DNA of 64,000 nucleotides from Seminavis robusta. Taxonomy: Eukaryota > Bacillariophyta > Bacillariophyceae > Naviculales > Naviculaceae. Made by a program: the position numbers and the translations under genes. Where the stretch lies: contig CAICTM010000456.1 in the NCBI GenBank assembly GCA_903772945.1, positions 1-64,000 of the forward strand, written 5' to 3'. This document shows, piece after piece, positions 20,463-30,641 of this stretch (position 1 is its first letter; every line of letters begins with the position of its first letter). Below the pieces are notes generated by a model. That model searched no databases. It worked only from the letters and a program-made list of their open reading frames with translations, and was not told the DNA's origin.

Positions 20463-22272
20463 CTTCTTCTGGAACACGTAAAATAATCAATAAAATAATA
20501 AAATGAGGGTTTCTTCTTTCCTCTTCCTTTTTTCCTGAGTAAGCCACAAATGACAAAACGCCAAGCCTTCCTGAGCTGATTGCCAAGAGGTACCACCAGT
20601 TAGTTAGTTTGGAACACAGTTGTTGCTCCTGGTTTTACTCCGTTTGCCTGAATAGCACCACTTCGAAGACTGTAATAATAATAGTCTTGGCCCAAGTAGG
20701 ATTTCAATTCGCTCGGGTTTTTCTTGTTTGGTTTTGCTGTTGAAGCTAGACTTGGTCAGGCAGCAATCGTGTGAAGGTAATACCACCAACCCCACGGACT
20801 GAAATAAATGATCTGGCGGTCAAGGATCGCTCAACGAGTGGAGTATCGACTCGACTCACTCCAAGCAGCCTTAGTCAGATAGAAGAGAACGCTGTATGCT
20901 TGGCAAGCAGCTTTCGCAAGAAAGAGGTTTTGGCAATGCTCTTGCTTGAACAAGAAGAATCAGAAGAAAGCTTACACGACCACACCAACCGGTGGCGCCA
21001 GAACGCAGGCATGCAATGGCAAAATTTTGCAACGGTTATCAATTTTGACACCCCCAAAGCAATGACAAGCCTTTATCATTGACCCCCATTTTATGTCTCA
21101 CGCCAAGGATTGCTATCAAGATAACACTCTAGCTAGCTAGTAGCTACGGTAGCTCTATCTGATACCTAGCTCTAGGAAATCATTGGAATTGGACGTGGCT
21201 TGCTAGCCACAGACTTTCTCTTTCATCAAGCTATAGAAACACGTTCGTAAAAGCTGGTGCAGGATCCACCGGTACTAGTAGCTACCTTGGTTTTGGCCAA
21301 TGCCAGTAAAGAGCTTCAGGAAGAGAAGCCAACTATGCTTGTTGCTTGCTCTGAGTTTCCCAGCAGCTCTGTTGCAATTTAACAAAAACTGGTACCATTT
21401 CATTCCCACTCTATGACGACACACGACGTTTTGAGAACAGGGAGCAATTCTATGGTGGCTGCACGTGTTGACACCGCGGGACCAGTTGTTCCTGGTACCG
21501 GTACATCAGCAGGGCCTCACAGAACTCTACTCGTAGCTACGGTAGCTAGCTAGTAGAGCATAGAAGCGTAGAAGATAGTTTGCCGAAATGGGACGTCGAC
21601 TAGCTACAGCCAGTAGGTTGGTGGTTACAATGGTGTCCCCTTCCATTTTTGCGCCCATTGGTCACGTGCGCTGTGCCGTAGCTACTCTTGGCTTTCACTC
21701 AAGTGCCGCTAGCTACGATGTGGGGACAGAGGACATTAAACGCTTATTGCCGCTACAGCCACAAATCTTCAAACACACCTGTTCAGAAACCAATTGTGAT
21801 TCAATCGAGTTATTCCACCAGCAACGCCCTGCTGCCAAGCTTCTGGCACTTGGGCGCCATGGTTGGAGCTTCTTTGCCCGACGCGGTGTCACGTCTCCTT
21901 CTGTGACGTGATGCAGTTCAAGCTCCAAGTCTTCAAACAAACCAACAAACCTCTGTAATCGAGTTATTTTCCACCAGCAAAGTCCTACCAGGTACCGCCA
22001 CCTGTCACAAATTTCAGAGACTTGGGCGTCGAGGGCCACAAAAGAAAGCAGCAGGGCTGGTTTACTCGTGAGTGACCCCATCGGGTTAGACACTAATCCA
22101 ACCCTCACTCATCCGTATCCCAAGATCCCACAACAATCACCACCTGGAAACCAACTTGAGCTCGTTTTGTGCTCATAAATTTGCTTGTTGATGGTTCTAA
22201 AGTGCTGGGAGAAGAGCACAAGCTGAGACCAGTACGGTAGGCTCCTAGTAGGAATTTGTTGGCTCAAACATC
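20463..22272. other. 1.8-kb divergent intergenic region
   Basis: Upstream of both the LRR gene (-) and the methyltransferase (+). It contains CTAGCTAG clusters near 21130 and 21545 and a diverged direct duplication (next entry). No credible gene. Confidence 0.45.
21763..22034 (+). repeat. Diverged direct duplication, two copies
   Basis: 21763-21858 and about 21929-22034 share CTTCAAAC, ATCGAGTTATT, CCACCAGCAA and ACTTGGGCG in the same order with many changes and small gaps. The open frames that cross it on both strands are therefore by-products. Confidence 0.6.
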
Positions 22273-23335
22273 ATGGTAACTTCCGCACCAACAGGGTTGT
22301 CCAAGGATCCCCTCATCCCCAAAGACAGCAACAACGCCACCGTCGCCGCGGGTAGCAACAGTGGCCTCGAGGACCCCGTCGAACAGACTTTGGGAGGCAA
22401 GACGTACTCCATTGACACGTCTCAGTTGATTATTCGTCGCAATGAAAAGTTCAAAAAGCCTCTCTGGAAAAGTATTCTTAAGTCCGGAGCAATGATCTTG
22501 GCCATCCCTGTCATCATTCCAACAGCTGCGCTCTATGTGGCCAGCATGTATTTCGGGCCGTCCTGGTATCGGAACAAGGTCATCGAAGCCACAGTCAGGT
22601 GAGTCGGATGGCCATCTCCTAGAATGTACACGCGCCCTCGTCATTCGGCAGCTCACATGACAATGATATGCCGCTCGTCCACAATGACTGGGCAATCACA
22701 CCAACAGTAATGTTATGAAGAGCGTTGGAGAACTCTTTGATGTCGAACGAAAGGAACTTCTTGAAGAGAATATTGGTCCCAACGATGCTATTTTGGACCT
22801 AGGCGCTGGATCAGGCAATTACCTCAAATTTCTCTCTAAAGGTCGACGCCTGGTTGGCATTGAACCTGTCGCAAACTTTCACCAAGGCTACAAGAAGGCA
22901 GCCATCGAGGCAGGCTTGAACGAGTCTCAAGTGGAAATGCATGCTTGTGACATTGAAACATATGTTCAAAATTATCCACAAGAAAAGTCTTCCTTTGACT
23001 TGGTGGTTTTGGGGAATGTCCTATGTGAGGTATCCGATCAAATGACAACCTTGAGCTGTGTGCACCAACTTTTGAAGCCCGGTGGACATGTCTACTTCTC
23101 TGAGCATCTTGGGATGCCCAAAGGAACTTTTGCTCGTCGTGTTCAAGACTTTGTGAATCCGTTGTGGAGGACTGCAGGCGGTGGCTGTAACTGCAACAGA
23201 GACAGCCTTTTGAACATTCGTCGCACTCCTGGCTGGCAAGTCATCTCATGGCAATACTATGGTTTCAAGGTCGGCTTGGGTCCCTGGGTCCTCGGCTTGG
23301 CCATGAAAGACCACGCTGAGACGAGCAATGATTAA
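22273..23335 (+). CDS. METTL7-like SAM-dependent methyltransferase
   Basis: Two exons, 22273-22598 and 22708-23335, give 317 residues. Residues ~75-95 form a membrane helix (AMILAIPVIIPTAALYVASM). The SAM-binding motif I is LDLGAGSGNYLKFL, followed by GIEPVANFHQGY (motif post-I acidic residue), DLVVLGNVLCEVSD (motif IV/V) and LKPGGHVYFSEH. The ending WRTAGGGCNCNRDS and GPWVLGLAMK mirrors human METTL7A/B (TMT1A/B), which sit on ER or lipid-droplet membranes by an N-terminal helix and methylate thiols. Length fits the family plus a 40-residue extension. Substrate here is unknown. The intron is phase 2 with gtgagt donor and cag acceptor. Confidence 0.85.
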
Positions 23336-23394
23336 GCAAGAAGTTGTCAACGGAGAACCGCAGCTTTGCTAAATTGTATGAGATACATGTACAG

Positions 23395-24300
23395 GTGTGG
23401 TACTGTTTGCTTTTGTTTTGACACCATGATGATGGGGAGTCGGAGGACATTGCACACCGAAAAGGTGATGGCCCCGACTTGGCCCATGAATCTAGTTGCA
23501 AGAACGTATAGACAGCGATGCCATTGATCACTAAATCAACCACCTTGGAGTTGATCAGCTTGCCATCATCGTCATATAGAACTTCCAATAAGGTTGTCTC
23601 AGCAATTCCATCGTGATCGTCGTCATCGTCGCCTTCTGGGAACACATTGGAAAAGACATCGAGGCAACCCAAAAGTACCAATTGCAAGCAAGCTCCAATG
23701 ACGCATAGTTGGAAGAAGAGAGTGAAATTGTCGAGTGCTGGACTTGAGTCTGTTGGCGAATATGACGCGCAGTGCAAACAAACAGTTGCAGAGGAGAACT
23801 GATATCAACCCCAGCAACGAATCTTCACCTTCACCTATTGAGGAGCTCGATGCATAGGTGGTCATTGCAGCTCCGATTACCAAAATGGCATGGAGTGGCG
23901 TTTGCTCGTTGGGATGAAAAGAAAGACCCCAAAGAAAGGTCGTCACAGGTTCGGTTGTCCTCCGAGTACGTAGTAACTGTTGACACTTGCTGTTGGAAAA
24001 GAGATTGGCACGACAATCCAAGCGACTCGGATGTGCTTTTGCAACCAAATGGCTGAGGTGCAACCCTATGTGATCAAGGAAAAAACCAGAGTACTGCTTA
24101 GTTGTTTGGGTCTGTGGCTGGTGGAAGTATTGGTCTGCCCAGCATTCACGGCTTCGCAGGTCACATCTTCCGGGTGTCTTCGCTGCTTCAACAAAGGTTT
24201 CTCTGTTGCGACGACTTCATCTTCGACAAGGATTGCCGTCAAGTCATTGGTAGAGTCAGATGTGGCATCGTCAGGGCATGCTACCGGTGTTGCCATGGCA
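23395..24300 (-). pseudogene. Decayed triose-phosphate/DMT-family transporter
   Basis: On the minus strand, TTEPVTTFLWGLSFHPNEQT and ILVIGAAMTTYASSSS (about 24000-23860) are followed by SVLLCNCLFALRVIFANRLK. After a one-base shift near 23735 comes FTLFFQLCVIGACLQLVLLG and then VVDLVINGIAVYTFLQLD. After another shift near 23485 comes MGQVGAITFSVCNVLRLPII. These match in order the second half of triose-phosphate/phosphoenolpyruvate translocator-like members of the drug/metabolite transporter superfamily. The N-terminal half is missing or too decayed to place (24063-24300 may be part). A short acidic insert (EGDDDDDHDG) sits between helices. Two frame changes in the conserved half suggest a dead gene. 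Confidence 0.7.
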
Positions 24301-24887
24301 GCTACCCAGAAGCCAGCCTTTGCATTATATGGTGCCTGGTGGTACCTGCACTTACGCGGGAGGAAGAGAAGCGAGGATGGACATTGTCAAACAACAGAGG
24401 AGCGAGGAGGTTGCAAATGTAGCTTCCCCTTCATGGGAGAAGAATCCCGAGCGTACAGAGAAGAATTCCGAGCGTACAGCGTAGTACCGGTGTGCAGCTT
24501 GGTCCTGGACTCGACTCGCTAGATGCTATTTAAAGCCAAATGAGCTGGAGAAGACACGGCTGACATGCATATCAAAGCAAATCTCTCTGGAGTACCATAC
24601 AGTACCAGCGTGTAGCATAGCTAACTAGCCAGCTTCGAGATCTGGTTGCACTGCAGATCTCTCTAGTGGGACTCGGACTATCTAATCAACACGTTTTGTT
24701 TGCAACAGATACAAAGTAATGGACATTTGTTACCTATTTAATTAAGAAATTCTTGTCAGCAAATAGAAGTGCACACAAGCAAAAGTAATATAGAATGGCT
24801 TGTCTCATGCTGAGTTGGAGTCCCCCCTGCAAGGCCAGGGCACAGAGTTCACACCCCCAGGCTTTCAAAAAGAAAACAGGAGTAGTC
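24301..24887. other. Intergenic region, nothing recognised
   Basis: Includes a 19-21-bp direct repeat at about 24448-24482 (GAGCGTACAGAGAAGAATTCC then GAGCGTACAGCG) and no supported gene. Confidence 0.4.
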
Positions 24888-26171
24888 CTAGAATGCTCCA
24901 GCTTCAGCAAGCTCCAAATCCTCAGCAGCCATGACATCATAGACACACTGGTCTTTCAAGTCTCCCCAATGCTCACAGACTTTCTCTGCAGCTTCCATGG
25001 AAATGGTGGATTCGCCAAGACGGCGACGTCCTTCTCTTTCAGCTCCAGGCATACTACATTGCACTGGGTGCTGGGGGAATCTGTTTGTCTGGAAGAGCTT
25101 GGGTTCTGTTTCAAGGACTTGCCATTCATTGCCAAAGGCATCAGGATCAGTCATGACAGTTCCATTTCGAGACATCAACTTGCCAGTTCCAAACTCTCCC
25201 AAGAGACCTTGGCTGTCACGGTACTCGTCAAAGCTAGCACCCACAGTCTTGACACTGACCAGGTCCTTGAAAGATTGAATGACAATCTGTTTTCCCTCTC
25301 CAAGCTCAATGGTGAAAACATCTTGCTTGGAGTTGACCTTCTCGTGGTGGACAGTGTATCTGTCAAGTTTCTCTGAGTCCAGATCAGCATTGGAGATACC
25401 ATCCAACATGTAGCCACCATATTCACCAACCTCCAAAACACTTTCTCCAATTTGAACAGCAACAGACTCAATGTAAGAGTACTGGTACCGGGCCTTAGTT
25501 CGAATGTGGATTGCCAATCCAGTTCCTTGTCCAAACTTGGGGCTGTTGACAAAAACCAAGTCACACTCTCCATGGAAATCAAACCACTTGCCAGCCCAGG
25601 ACTTGAAGTGAGGGTCACCAGTGCCAGCACCATCAGTGATTGTTTCACAAGAAGTGAAGATAATAGACCAAGAATTAAGTGTTCCTGTGTCACCACTAGC
25701 ATCATCATTGATGTCTAGCGTCCAGTAACCCGTTGATTGGTGGCCATTGAAAGTAGATAGAGCCTGCTCTGGTTGAACCTCTAGTCCATCTTGGTTACAA
25801 AGGTTATTGGAGCTACCAGCTCCATTGAGACTTTCCGTGGCGGAATCATCAAAAGTAACAACAAGATCATTACTGGACCCACAATCATCATATTGAAGCT
25901 TAATCACATCAACAGGGTCATCTGTTGGGTCTGGTCCATCCATGGTGAGATCAATCTCCAAGTCAGAAGTCCAAGTGTGGGTAATGTCCACTGAAATGTC
26001 GACATCGCAGATATCAAAGCTGACATCTACAAATATGCTGTCACTAACGCTACCCGAAGTGCCAGATCCTGGGATCGCCAAGTTAGGGGAAGAAGTGTAT
26101 GTAACAGTAGTCTGAGCCTTGGAAGAAGACAAGCTGCCAAGGAGGGAAACGGCAATGAAAGTGATCATCAT
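24888..26171 (-). CDS. Secreted P-domain + VWD protein
   Basis: 427 residues in one exon. Signal peptide 1-19 (MITFIAVSLLGSLSSSKAQ). Residues ~23-182 are a proprotein-convertase-type P domain: VDVSFDICDVDISVDITHTW, SDLEIDLTM, GYWTLDINDDASGDTGTLN, SWSIIF. Residues ~188-370 are a von Willebrand type D-like domain opening with GDPHFKSWAGKWFDFHGECD and continuing with a calcium/disulfide-type beta region (VLEVGEYGGYMLDG). The C-terminal ~60 residues have Cys pairs (VCEHWGDLKDQCVYDV) and end LELAEAGAF. No protease domain is fused, so this is an adhesive or matrix protein rather than a convertase. Such proteins are common in diatom secretomes. A relic of a paralogue's 3' end lies at 37068-37128. 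Confidence 0.85.
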   Translation of the reverse strand: MMITFIAVSLLGSLSSSKAQTTVTYTSSPNLAIPGSGTSGSVSDSIFVDVSFDICDVDISVDITHTWTSDLEIDLTMDGPDPTDDPVDVIKLQYDDCGSSNDLVVTFDDSATESLNGAGSSNNLCNQDGLEVQPEQALSTFNGHQSTGYWTLDINDDASGDTGTLNSWSIIFTSCETITDGAGTGDPHFKSWAGKWFDFHGECDLVFVNSPKFGQGTGLAIHIRTKARYQYSYIESVAVQIGESVLEVGEYGGYMLDGISNADLDSEKLDRYTVHHEKVNSKQDVFTIELGEGKQIVIQSFKDLVSVKTVGASFDEYRDSQGLLGEFGTGKLMSRNGTVMTDPDAFGNEWQVLETEPKLFQTNRFPQHPVQCSMPGAEREGRRRLGESTISMEAAEKVCEHWGDLKDQCVYDVMAAEDLELAEAGAF

Positions 26172-27448
26172 GTTGGAAGTTTGGTTTTGTGGGATTATGG
26201 ATCCTGTTTTGTGAGAGGTTGGAGAGCTGGAATTGTTGCGCCGCCAAAGCCAGAAAAGGTGATGTGTGGCTTGTAAAGACTTCGATCTCCATTTTCAAGA
26301 AAGGTACCACGGTATGATACGTACGACTACCGTAGAGTGCGTTTCTGGAAAAAAATTGCACAGCCACAATGCAAAATGACAGGTCCATAAGTAAATGAAT
26401 TCGCGGTGTGTCTCGAATCTCGAGCGAATGCCAGTACTGTGAGCTGTGAGCACCCTTATTAGACTATATCAATGTGGAAATTGTCATCATTATTTCAGTA
26501 CATCCGTCCATCGTCACATCGTCACATGAATGTGTTGATCATACGATTGACTAGCTAGTGTACTATCTTTGCACAGCCGCAATGGCGAGTTGATGGTTAC
26601 TAGTACATGTCTTTGGATCAGCTACATGCTGCAACATGACAACATGACAACATGTACTATTGTTTACTACGAGCACTACTAGCTAGCTAGTACATGTAGG
26701 GCCTCTACTCCTGGCTGGGCTGAAGTACTGTCCGGTACACGTAGTATCGCCTTCTGAATTAGACCTAGGCCCAATCCTTGGATGTTTGATCTTTCCCACT
26801 CTCAAGGGACAAGGGATCCATGCTGGCCCAATGCACACGCTAGCGTCCCATTTGAACCCTCATCAGGACCAAGACCCGCAGATTGGAGCCATTCAAAAAG
26901 ATCCTCATACCGTAGGTGCGTGGAAGGTGGAAGGAAGATGGCACATCCCCAATGGCGACATTCAGCGGTACCAGGTGCCAGCATTCGATGAAGTGCCTCT
27001 CGTGTGTAACATCCATCCACGACTGTGCGTGCTGGAGTGAACCAATGACGACGTGAGGCAAGGTTGGGTTCGATAATTTTGAATCGAATCGAATCGAATC
27101 GAATCGAGTGTGAGTCCTCAGTCGAATCAATCATTCATGCTCTTTAGGGCTAATGTTTAAATAAGGACACGGTTTACACGCGTAACAAGCGTCGGAAGGC
27201 CATCAACAAGGCTGATGTCAGGTCATCAGCTCAGCCTCCGATCTTTTTGAGACATCCCACCACCGTCCGTTGGCACCCTCCACTGTGGTAACAAGTTGTA
27301 TCCTTGATGTTTTCCATTTGTCCAATGGGCTAAAGCAGTACCACTACTACTAGCTAGCCTGAGAAACAGAAAACGCTTGAGTAGCCAGAAAGAAAGTGTA
27401 CGAGTAGAAGGACGTTTTGCTTGTGATACAGAGGTTCAAGAGTGCACC
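26172..27448. other. 1.3-kb divergent intergenic region
   Basis: No gene supported. It contains ACATGACAACATGACAACATG (26630-26655), CTAGCTAGCTAG (26680-26692) and a GAATC microsatellite (27081-27107). Confidence 0.5.
27081..27107 (+). repeat. GAATC microsatellite
   Basis: Five tandem GAATC units; the same word recurs as short runs near 57718-57738. Confidence 0.85.
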
Positions 27449-28246
27449 ATGGATAGCTATTTCTTCAATCAGCAGCAGAGTCGACCGAGAGGGAAAGTGG
27501 TTCTGTGTCTCTCCATGTTGGCAAGTTGTGCCTTGGCATTTCAACCAGAACTAGTAGCACAACCCCTGCATCCTGGCAGTTCAAGTAAAACAGCTCGTGC
27601 AATGGCAGCTATTGATCCAACAGAGGTAGCCAACGCTGTTTCATCAATCCATCATCATACAGCCGATGCATCAACATGGGATGCTTTCCTGTCAACTATG
27701 TATTCAGCAACGAACCTTCACCCAGCTCATGGGCATTCCAATCCGCTCTTTGGTCCTCCAGATCCCTACATATCCGCTGGAAAGTCAATCGCACCCAACA
27801 TTAAAGCCTTCATGACGGACACTACCACTGCTACTGTGCCTGAACAGCTCCCCGAGATTGCCAAGGTAGCAGCCCAAAAAGGAGTCACCATTGTGGATGC
27901 ATCCAAGTTTCAAGCTGGTGGAGGTGATGTGTTGCCCGGTTTCCACAAGATGGGTGGAGTATTTGGTCGACGTACCGGTGCTGGTGCTCACGGGAATTTG
28001 CAGGTGTTCCAGAACCAAGTAGCCAATGCCAGCAAGCTGCAATCGATGTTGAACCATATGATATTCCCAGCGTTTGCCTTTCTGTTTGTAGATTTCCTGT
28101 TTTTACGGCCGGATTCGAATGTCTATCAAGAAGATATTGAAGAAGAACCAGTGGATGCCATTGTGGATTCGGTCCAGGCGGCAGGGGTTCGGTTGGGTGT
28201 CTTTGTGGCCATGTCATTCTTTGCAACCATGTTTTTCTCTGGTTAG
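27449..28246 (+). CDS. Predicted plastid membrane protein of unknown function
   Basis: 265 residues from ATG 27449. The N-terminus has a signal peptide (VVLCLSMLASCALA) ending in ALA-FQPE, the ASAF-type junction that in diatoms directs import into the four-membrane plastid. A 16-residue Ser/Thr/His-rich transit part follows (HPGSSSKTARAMA). The middle is His-rich (SSIHHHTADAS; LHPAHGHSNPLFGPPDPYIS). Residues ~205-225 (MIFPAFAFLFVDFLFL) and the last 20 (GVFVAMSFFATMFFSG) are hydrophobic helices. No family recognised. GPPDPYISAGKSIAPNIK may be a conserved core. It could be associated with the thylakoid, but only from topology. Confidence 0.7.
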   Translation: MDSYFFNQQQSRPRGKVVLCLSMLASCALAFQPELVAQPLHPGSSSKTARAMAAIDPTEVANAVSSIHHHTADASTWDAFLSTMYSATNLHPAHGHSNPLFGPPDPYISAGKSIAPNIKAFMTDTTTATVPEQLPEIAKVAAQKGVTIVDASKFQAGGGDVLPGFHKMGGVFGRRTGAGAHGNLQVFQNQVANASKLQSMLNHMIFPAFAFLFVDFLFLRPDSNVYQEDIEEEPVDAIVDSVQAAGVRLGVFVAMSFFATMFFSG

Positions 28247-29487
28247 GTAGCTAGTTACAACAACAAAAAGAAGCTAACAGTTCATGTTGTACTAATACTA
28301 GCGGTGCTTGGTAGCTGCACCTGTGATGAGATTACTGCAGACTGAGTGGTTCTGCTAGGATGAGATGATGGGTAACGTCACAAAGCAGACTGGTGAAAGG
28401 GCCCCAATTTGCTGCTTGATTCCTCTTTCTTGTACCGTAGTCTGATTGCGAACAGCAATTTCGTTAGCTAGCTACTATAGTACTGGTACAGGTACTCAAA
28501 CTCTAGCAAACCTGCATTACGTGGTAAGCTCTGGATGCCTCCAGTATCGGCCTTGCCCGGAACGCTATCACCGCGCCAGTAAGACGACAGGGTGTACCGG
28601 AACGGGCACCGATACTGCCTTTATGGTTCTCTCTAAGGGGTTGAGAAACCTGAAGGATGACTAGCATTCCCCTGTATTCTAGTTCGCAGACAAGTGGCCG
28701 CCGCCCTTCATGGGCAAATCCTGATCCCGAAACAACGAACTTGCTGGCTATACAGTTTGATGAGATGATGGTCAAAGCAGGAGGTCGGAGAGTCATCAGC
28801 CACCCAAGGTGCAGACACCAGAGCAGGAACAATCCACCAAGACTCTTTTCAATTAAACAGAACAATGTAGATTGTAGATTACGGAGCCAAGAGTGCTACA
28901 TGTATTGGAACTCAGTCGTTGCCAGTGATCATGGTGCCAGCTACTAAGCTACTAGAGTAGCTGCCGTGGCACTATCAATCTGGCAAGTGCTGTACATGGA
29001 GGGATAACCCACACTTGGCACCAGGAACCACTGCCCTGCCAGTGTCTCTACAGCATGGAAGAGGAGGCAGAAGCTTCGAGTTCAGGAAGATTTGAGTCAC
29101 ATCAGGACAGTGAGAGTTTTCCTGAGACCATCATAGCCAAAAAGCCGAAACGAAATACTACTGTAGTCCAAGAGAATGAGTTTCATTGAATGCTATTATT
29201 TTTTCCTTCCTATAAAGTAGATTATTGTAGTATGGTGCCCTTCCATGACTCGTCGAGTGTAGTGTTTTGCGAAACAAGTGGCCAAAACCACCACCACCGT
29301 TTAATAATAATTGGAGCCGTCTTGATTTTTTTCATGCATGCCAAGAAGGTGACTGATTGACTAGCTAGCTAGACTAGAGGGGCAGATTGTTTTCCAATGC
29401 AATGCAACAGCAATATTGTCCAAAGCGGCCAGGCAGAAACGGAGAGAGACCGCAATAATTCCCCATGAGATCGAATCGTTTGTTCGA
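28247..29487. other. 1.2-kb intergenic region
   Basis: No coherent gene on either strand; open frames around 28503-28947 overlap antisense to each other without recognisable protein. CTAGCTAGCTAG lies at 29360-29374. Confidence 0.4.
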
Positions 29488-30128
29488 TTACTCTTTTTCT
29501 TCTTCCTCTTCCTCCTCGGACTCATAGAGATTAGCGTCGTACTGTAACAATAAAACGAAAGGCAAAAATAAATGAGTCGAGTCCACGAGAGTAACAAAAC
29601 AAAAGATAGATGTCCAATCACAGTGTCTGATCCGAAGTTCAAACGTACAATATCGCGGAAATACGTCGCGGATTTCTCAGCAATGGCTTTCACAATGGCG
29701 GATCGATGCGCGGTGATTCCTATATTTTTGAGGAACCACCAAAACTTTTCGTTGTGTTCCAGTGGCTCGACTTTGTTCCCGTTCTTGTCAGGACCTTTGA
29801 GCATCAAGTATTTTCCAAATAATTGGTAAGTGTTGGTAATCTCGTCGGTGCTGGCTGCCAGCTTTTTAATCGCGGCCGGTCCAATGCCCGGCACTTCACT
29901 TAAATCTCCCGTAACGGCCTCTTGTCTCCACACGTCCATTGTGTCATCGGACACTTTGGATTTACGCTGGGAGAATCGAATCATAAAAAGACGACGAAAG
30001 AGAAGAAAAGAGATGGTGAGCTGGAGCATGCAAAAATCCAAACAGGACTCCACCAAGCACACTAAGCATAGCTAGCTAGGAGACAACAACAACTGACTAC
30101 TTACAGGATCGTATCCTTCATCAGACAT
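29488..30128 (-). CDS. BAF-like small helix-hairpin-helix protein
   Basis: Three exons: 30128-30105 (24 nt, MSDEGYDP), 29966-29649 and 29541-29488; 131 residues. The core contains LSEVPGIGPAAIKKLA (helix-hairpin-helix, G-I-G), ITNTYQLFGKYLMLKG, EKFWWFLKNIGITAHRSA and IVKAIAEKSATYF. The order GIG-hairpin, Y-x-L/V-x-G-x-x-L-x-L-K, then (F/W)xxWL/FLK and a final helix is that of barrier-to-autointegration factor, a small DNA-bridging nuclear protein, though I see only remote similarity. The tail YDANLYESEEEEEEEKE is acidic. The reading fits a small conserved algal protein; DNA binding through the HhH is family inference. Divergent from the transporter at 30642 with 513 bp between. Confidence 0.75.
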
Positions 30129-30641
30129 CTTTGTTGTTGGTAAGAAAAGAGACGGGTGGAAAAGCGGCGGACAAGGTCTTTGGCAAAAGTCGATTTGTGC
30201 AGATTGTGAGGTGATTGCTCCAAGGTCAAAGCAAACGGACAAATTTTACGCGAAAGGTCCGAGGTTTGAATTGAACTCGACTCGATCGAATCGTGCTTTT
30301 AAATGACGCCATTATCATGACTCGACTCAGCGTCACGTGGGAAACTTTCCTTCTCAACGCATCATCGCTTTCTTGATGCCATCCCAACCAGCCATCATAG
30401 ACTTCGTTTTCTCTATCTCTCCTCTCCGATTGCTGGCGGGGCCAATAGTGGTTAGTTCTATAGGAAGACTTCCAGTTGGCAATTCAATTCATTTCATTTC
30501 ATTCCATCGTTATCTGGATATCTACGATTGCTGTCAGCCACTCCATAGGATATCGATAGGAAACCATTCTTGACAATAATTTTCCCACAGAACAAACAAG
30601 CAGTTGATACCCACCCAATACATAATACATATATTATAACC
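30129..30641. promoter_or_regulatory. Bidirectional upstream region
   Basis: Lies between two divergent ATGs (30128 - and 30642 +). It has repeated TTCATTTCATTTCATTCC at 30485-30503 and an AT-rich stretch (ATACATATATTATAACC) just before 30642. No specific factor site can be named. Confidence 0.35.

Noticed and set aside
20771-21082. 103-codon plus-strand frame with an acidic segment
   Set aside because: It starts at a non-ATG codon and has no family resemblance; too weak.
21588-22108. Overlapping frames on both strands
   Set aside because: Both run across a diverged direct duplication and show no protein-like pattern.
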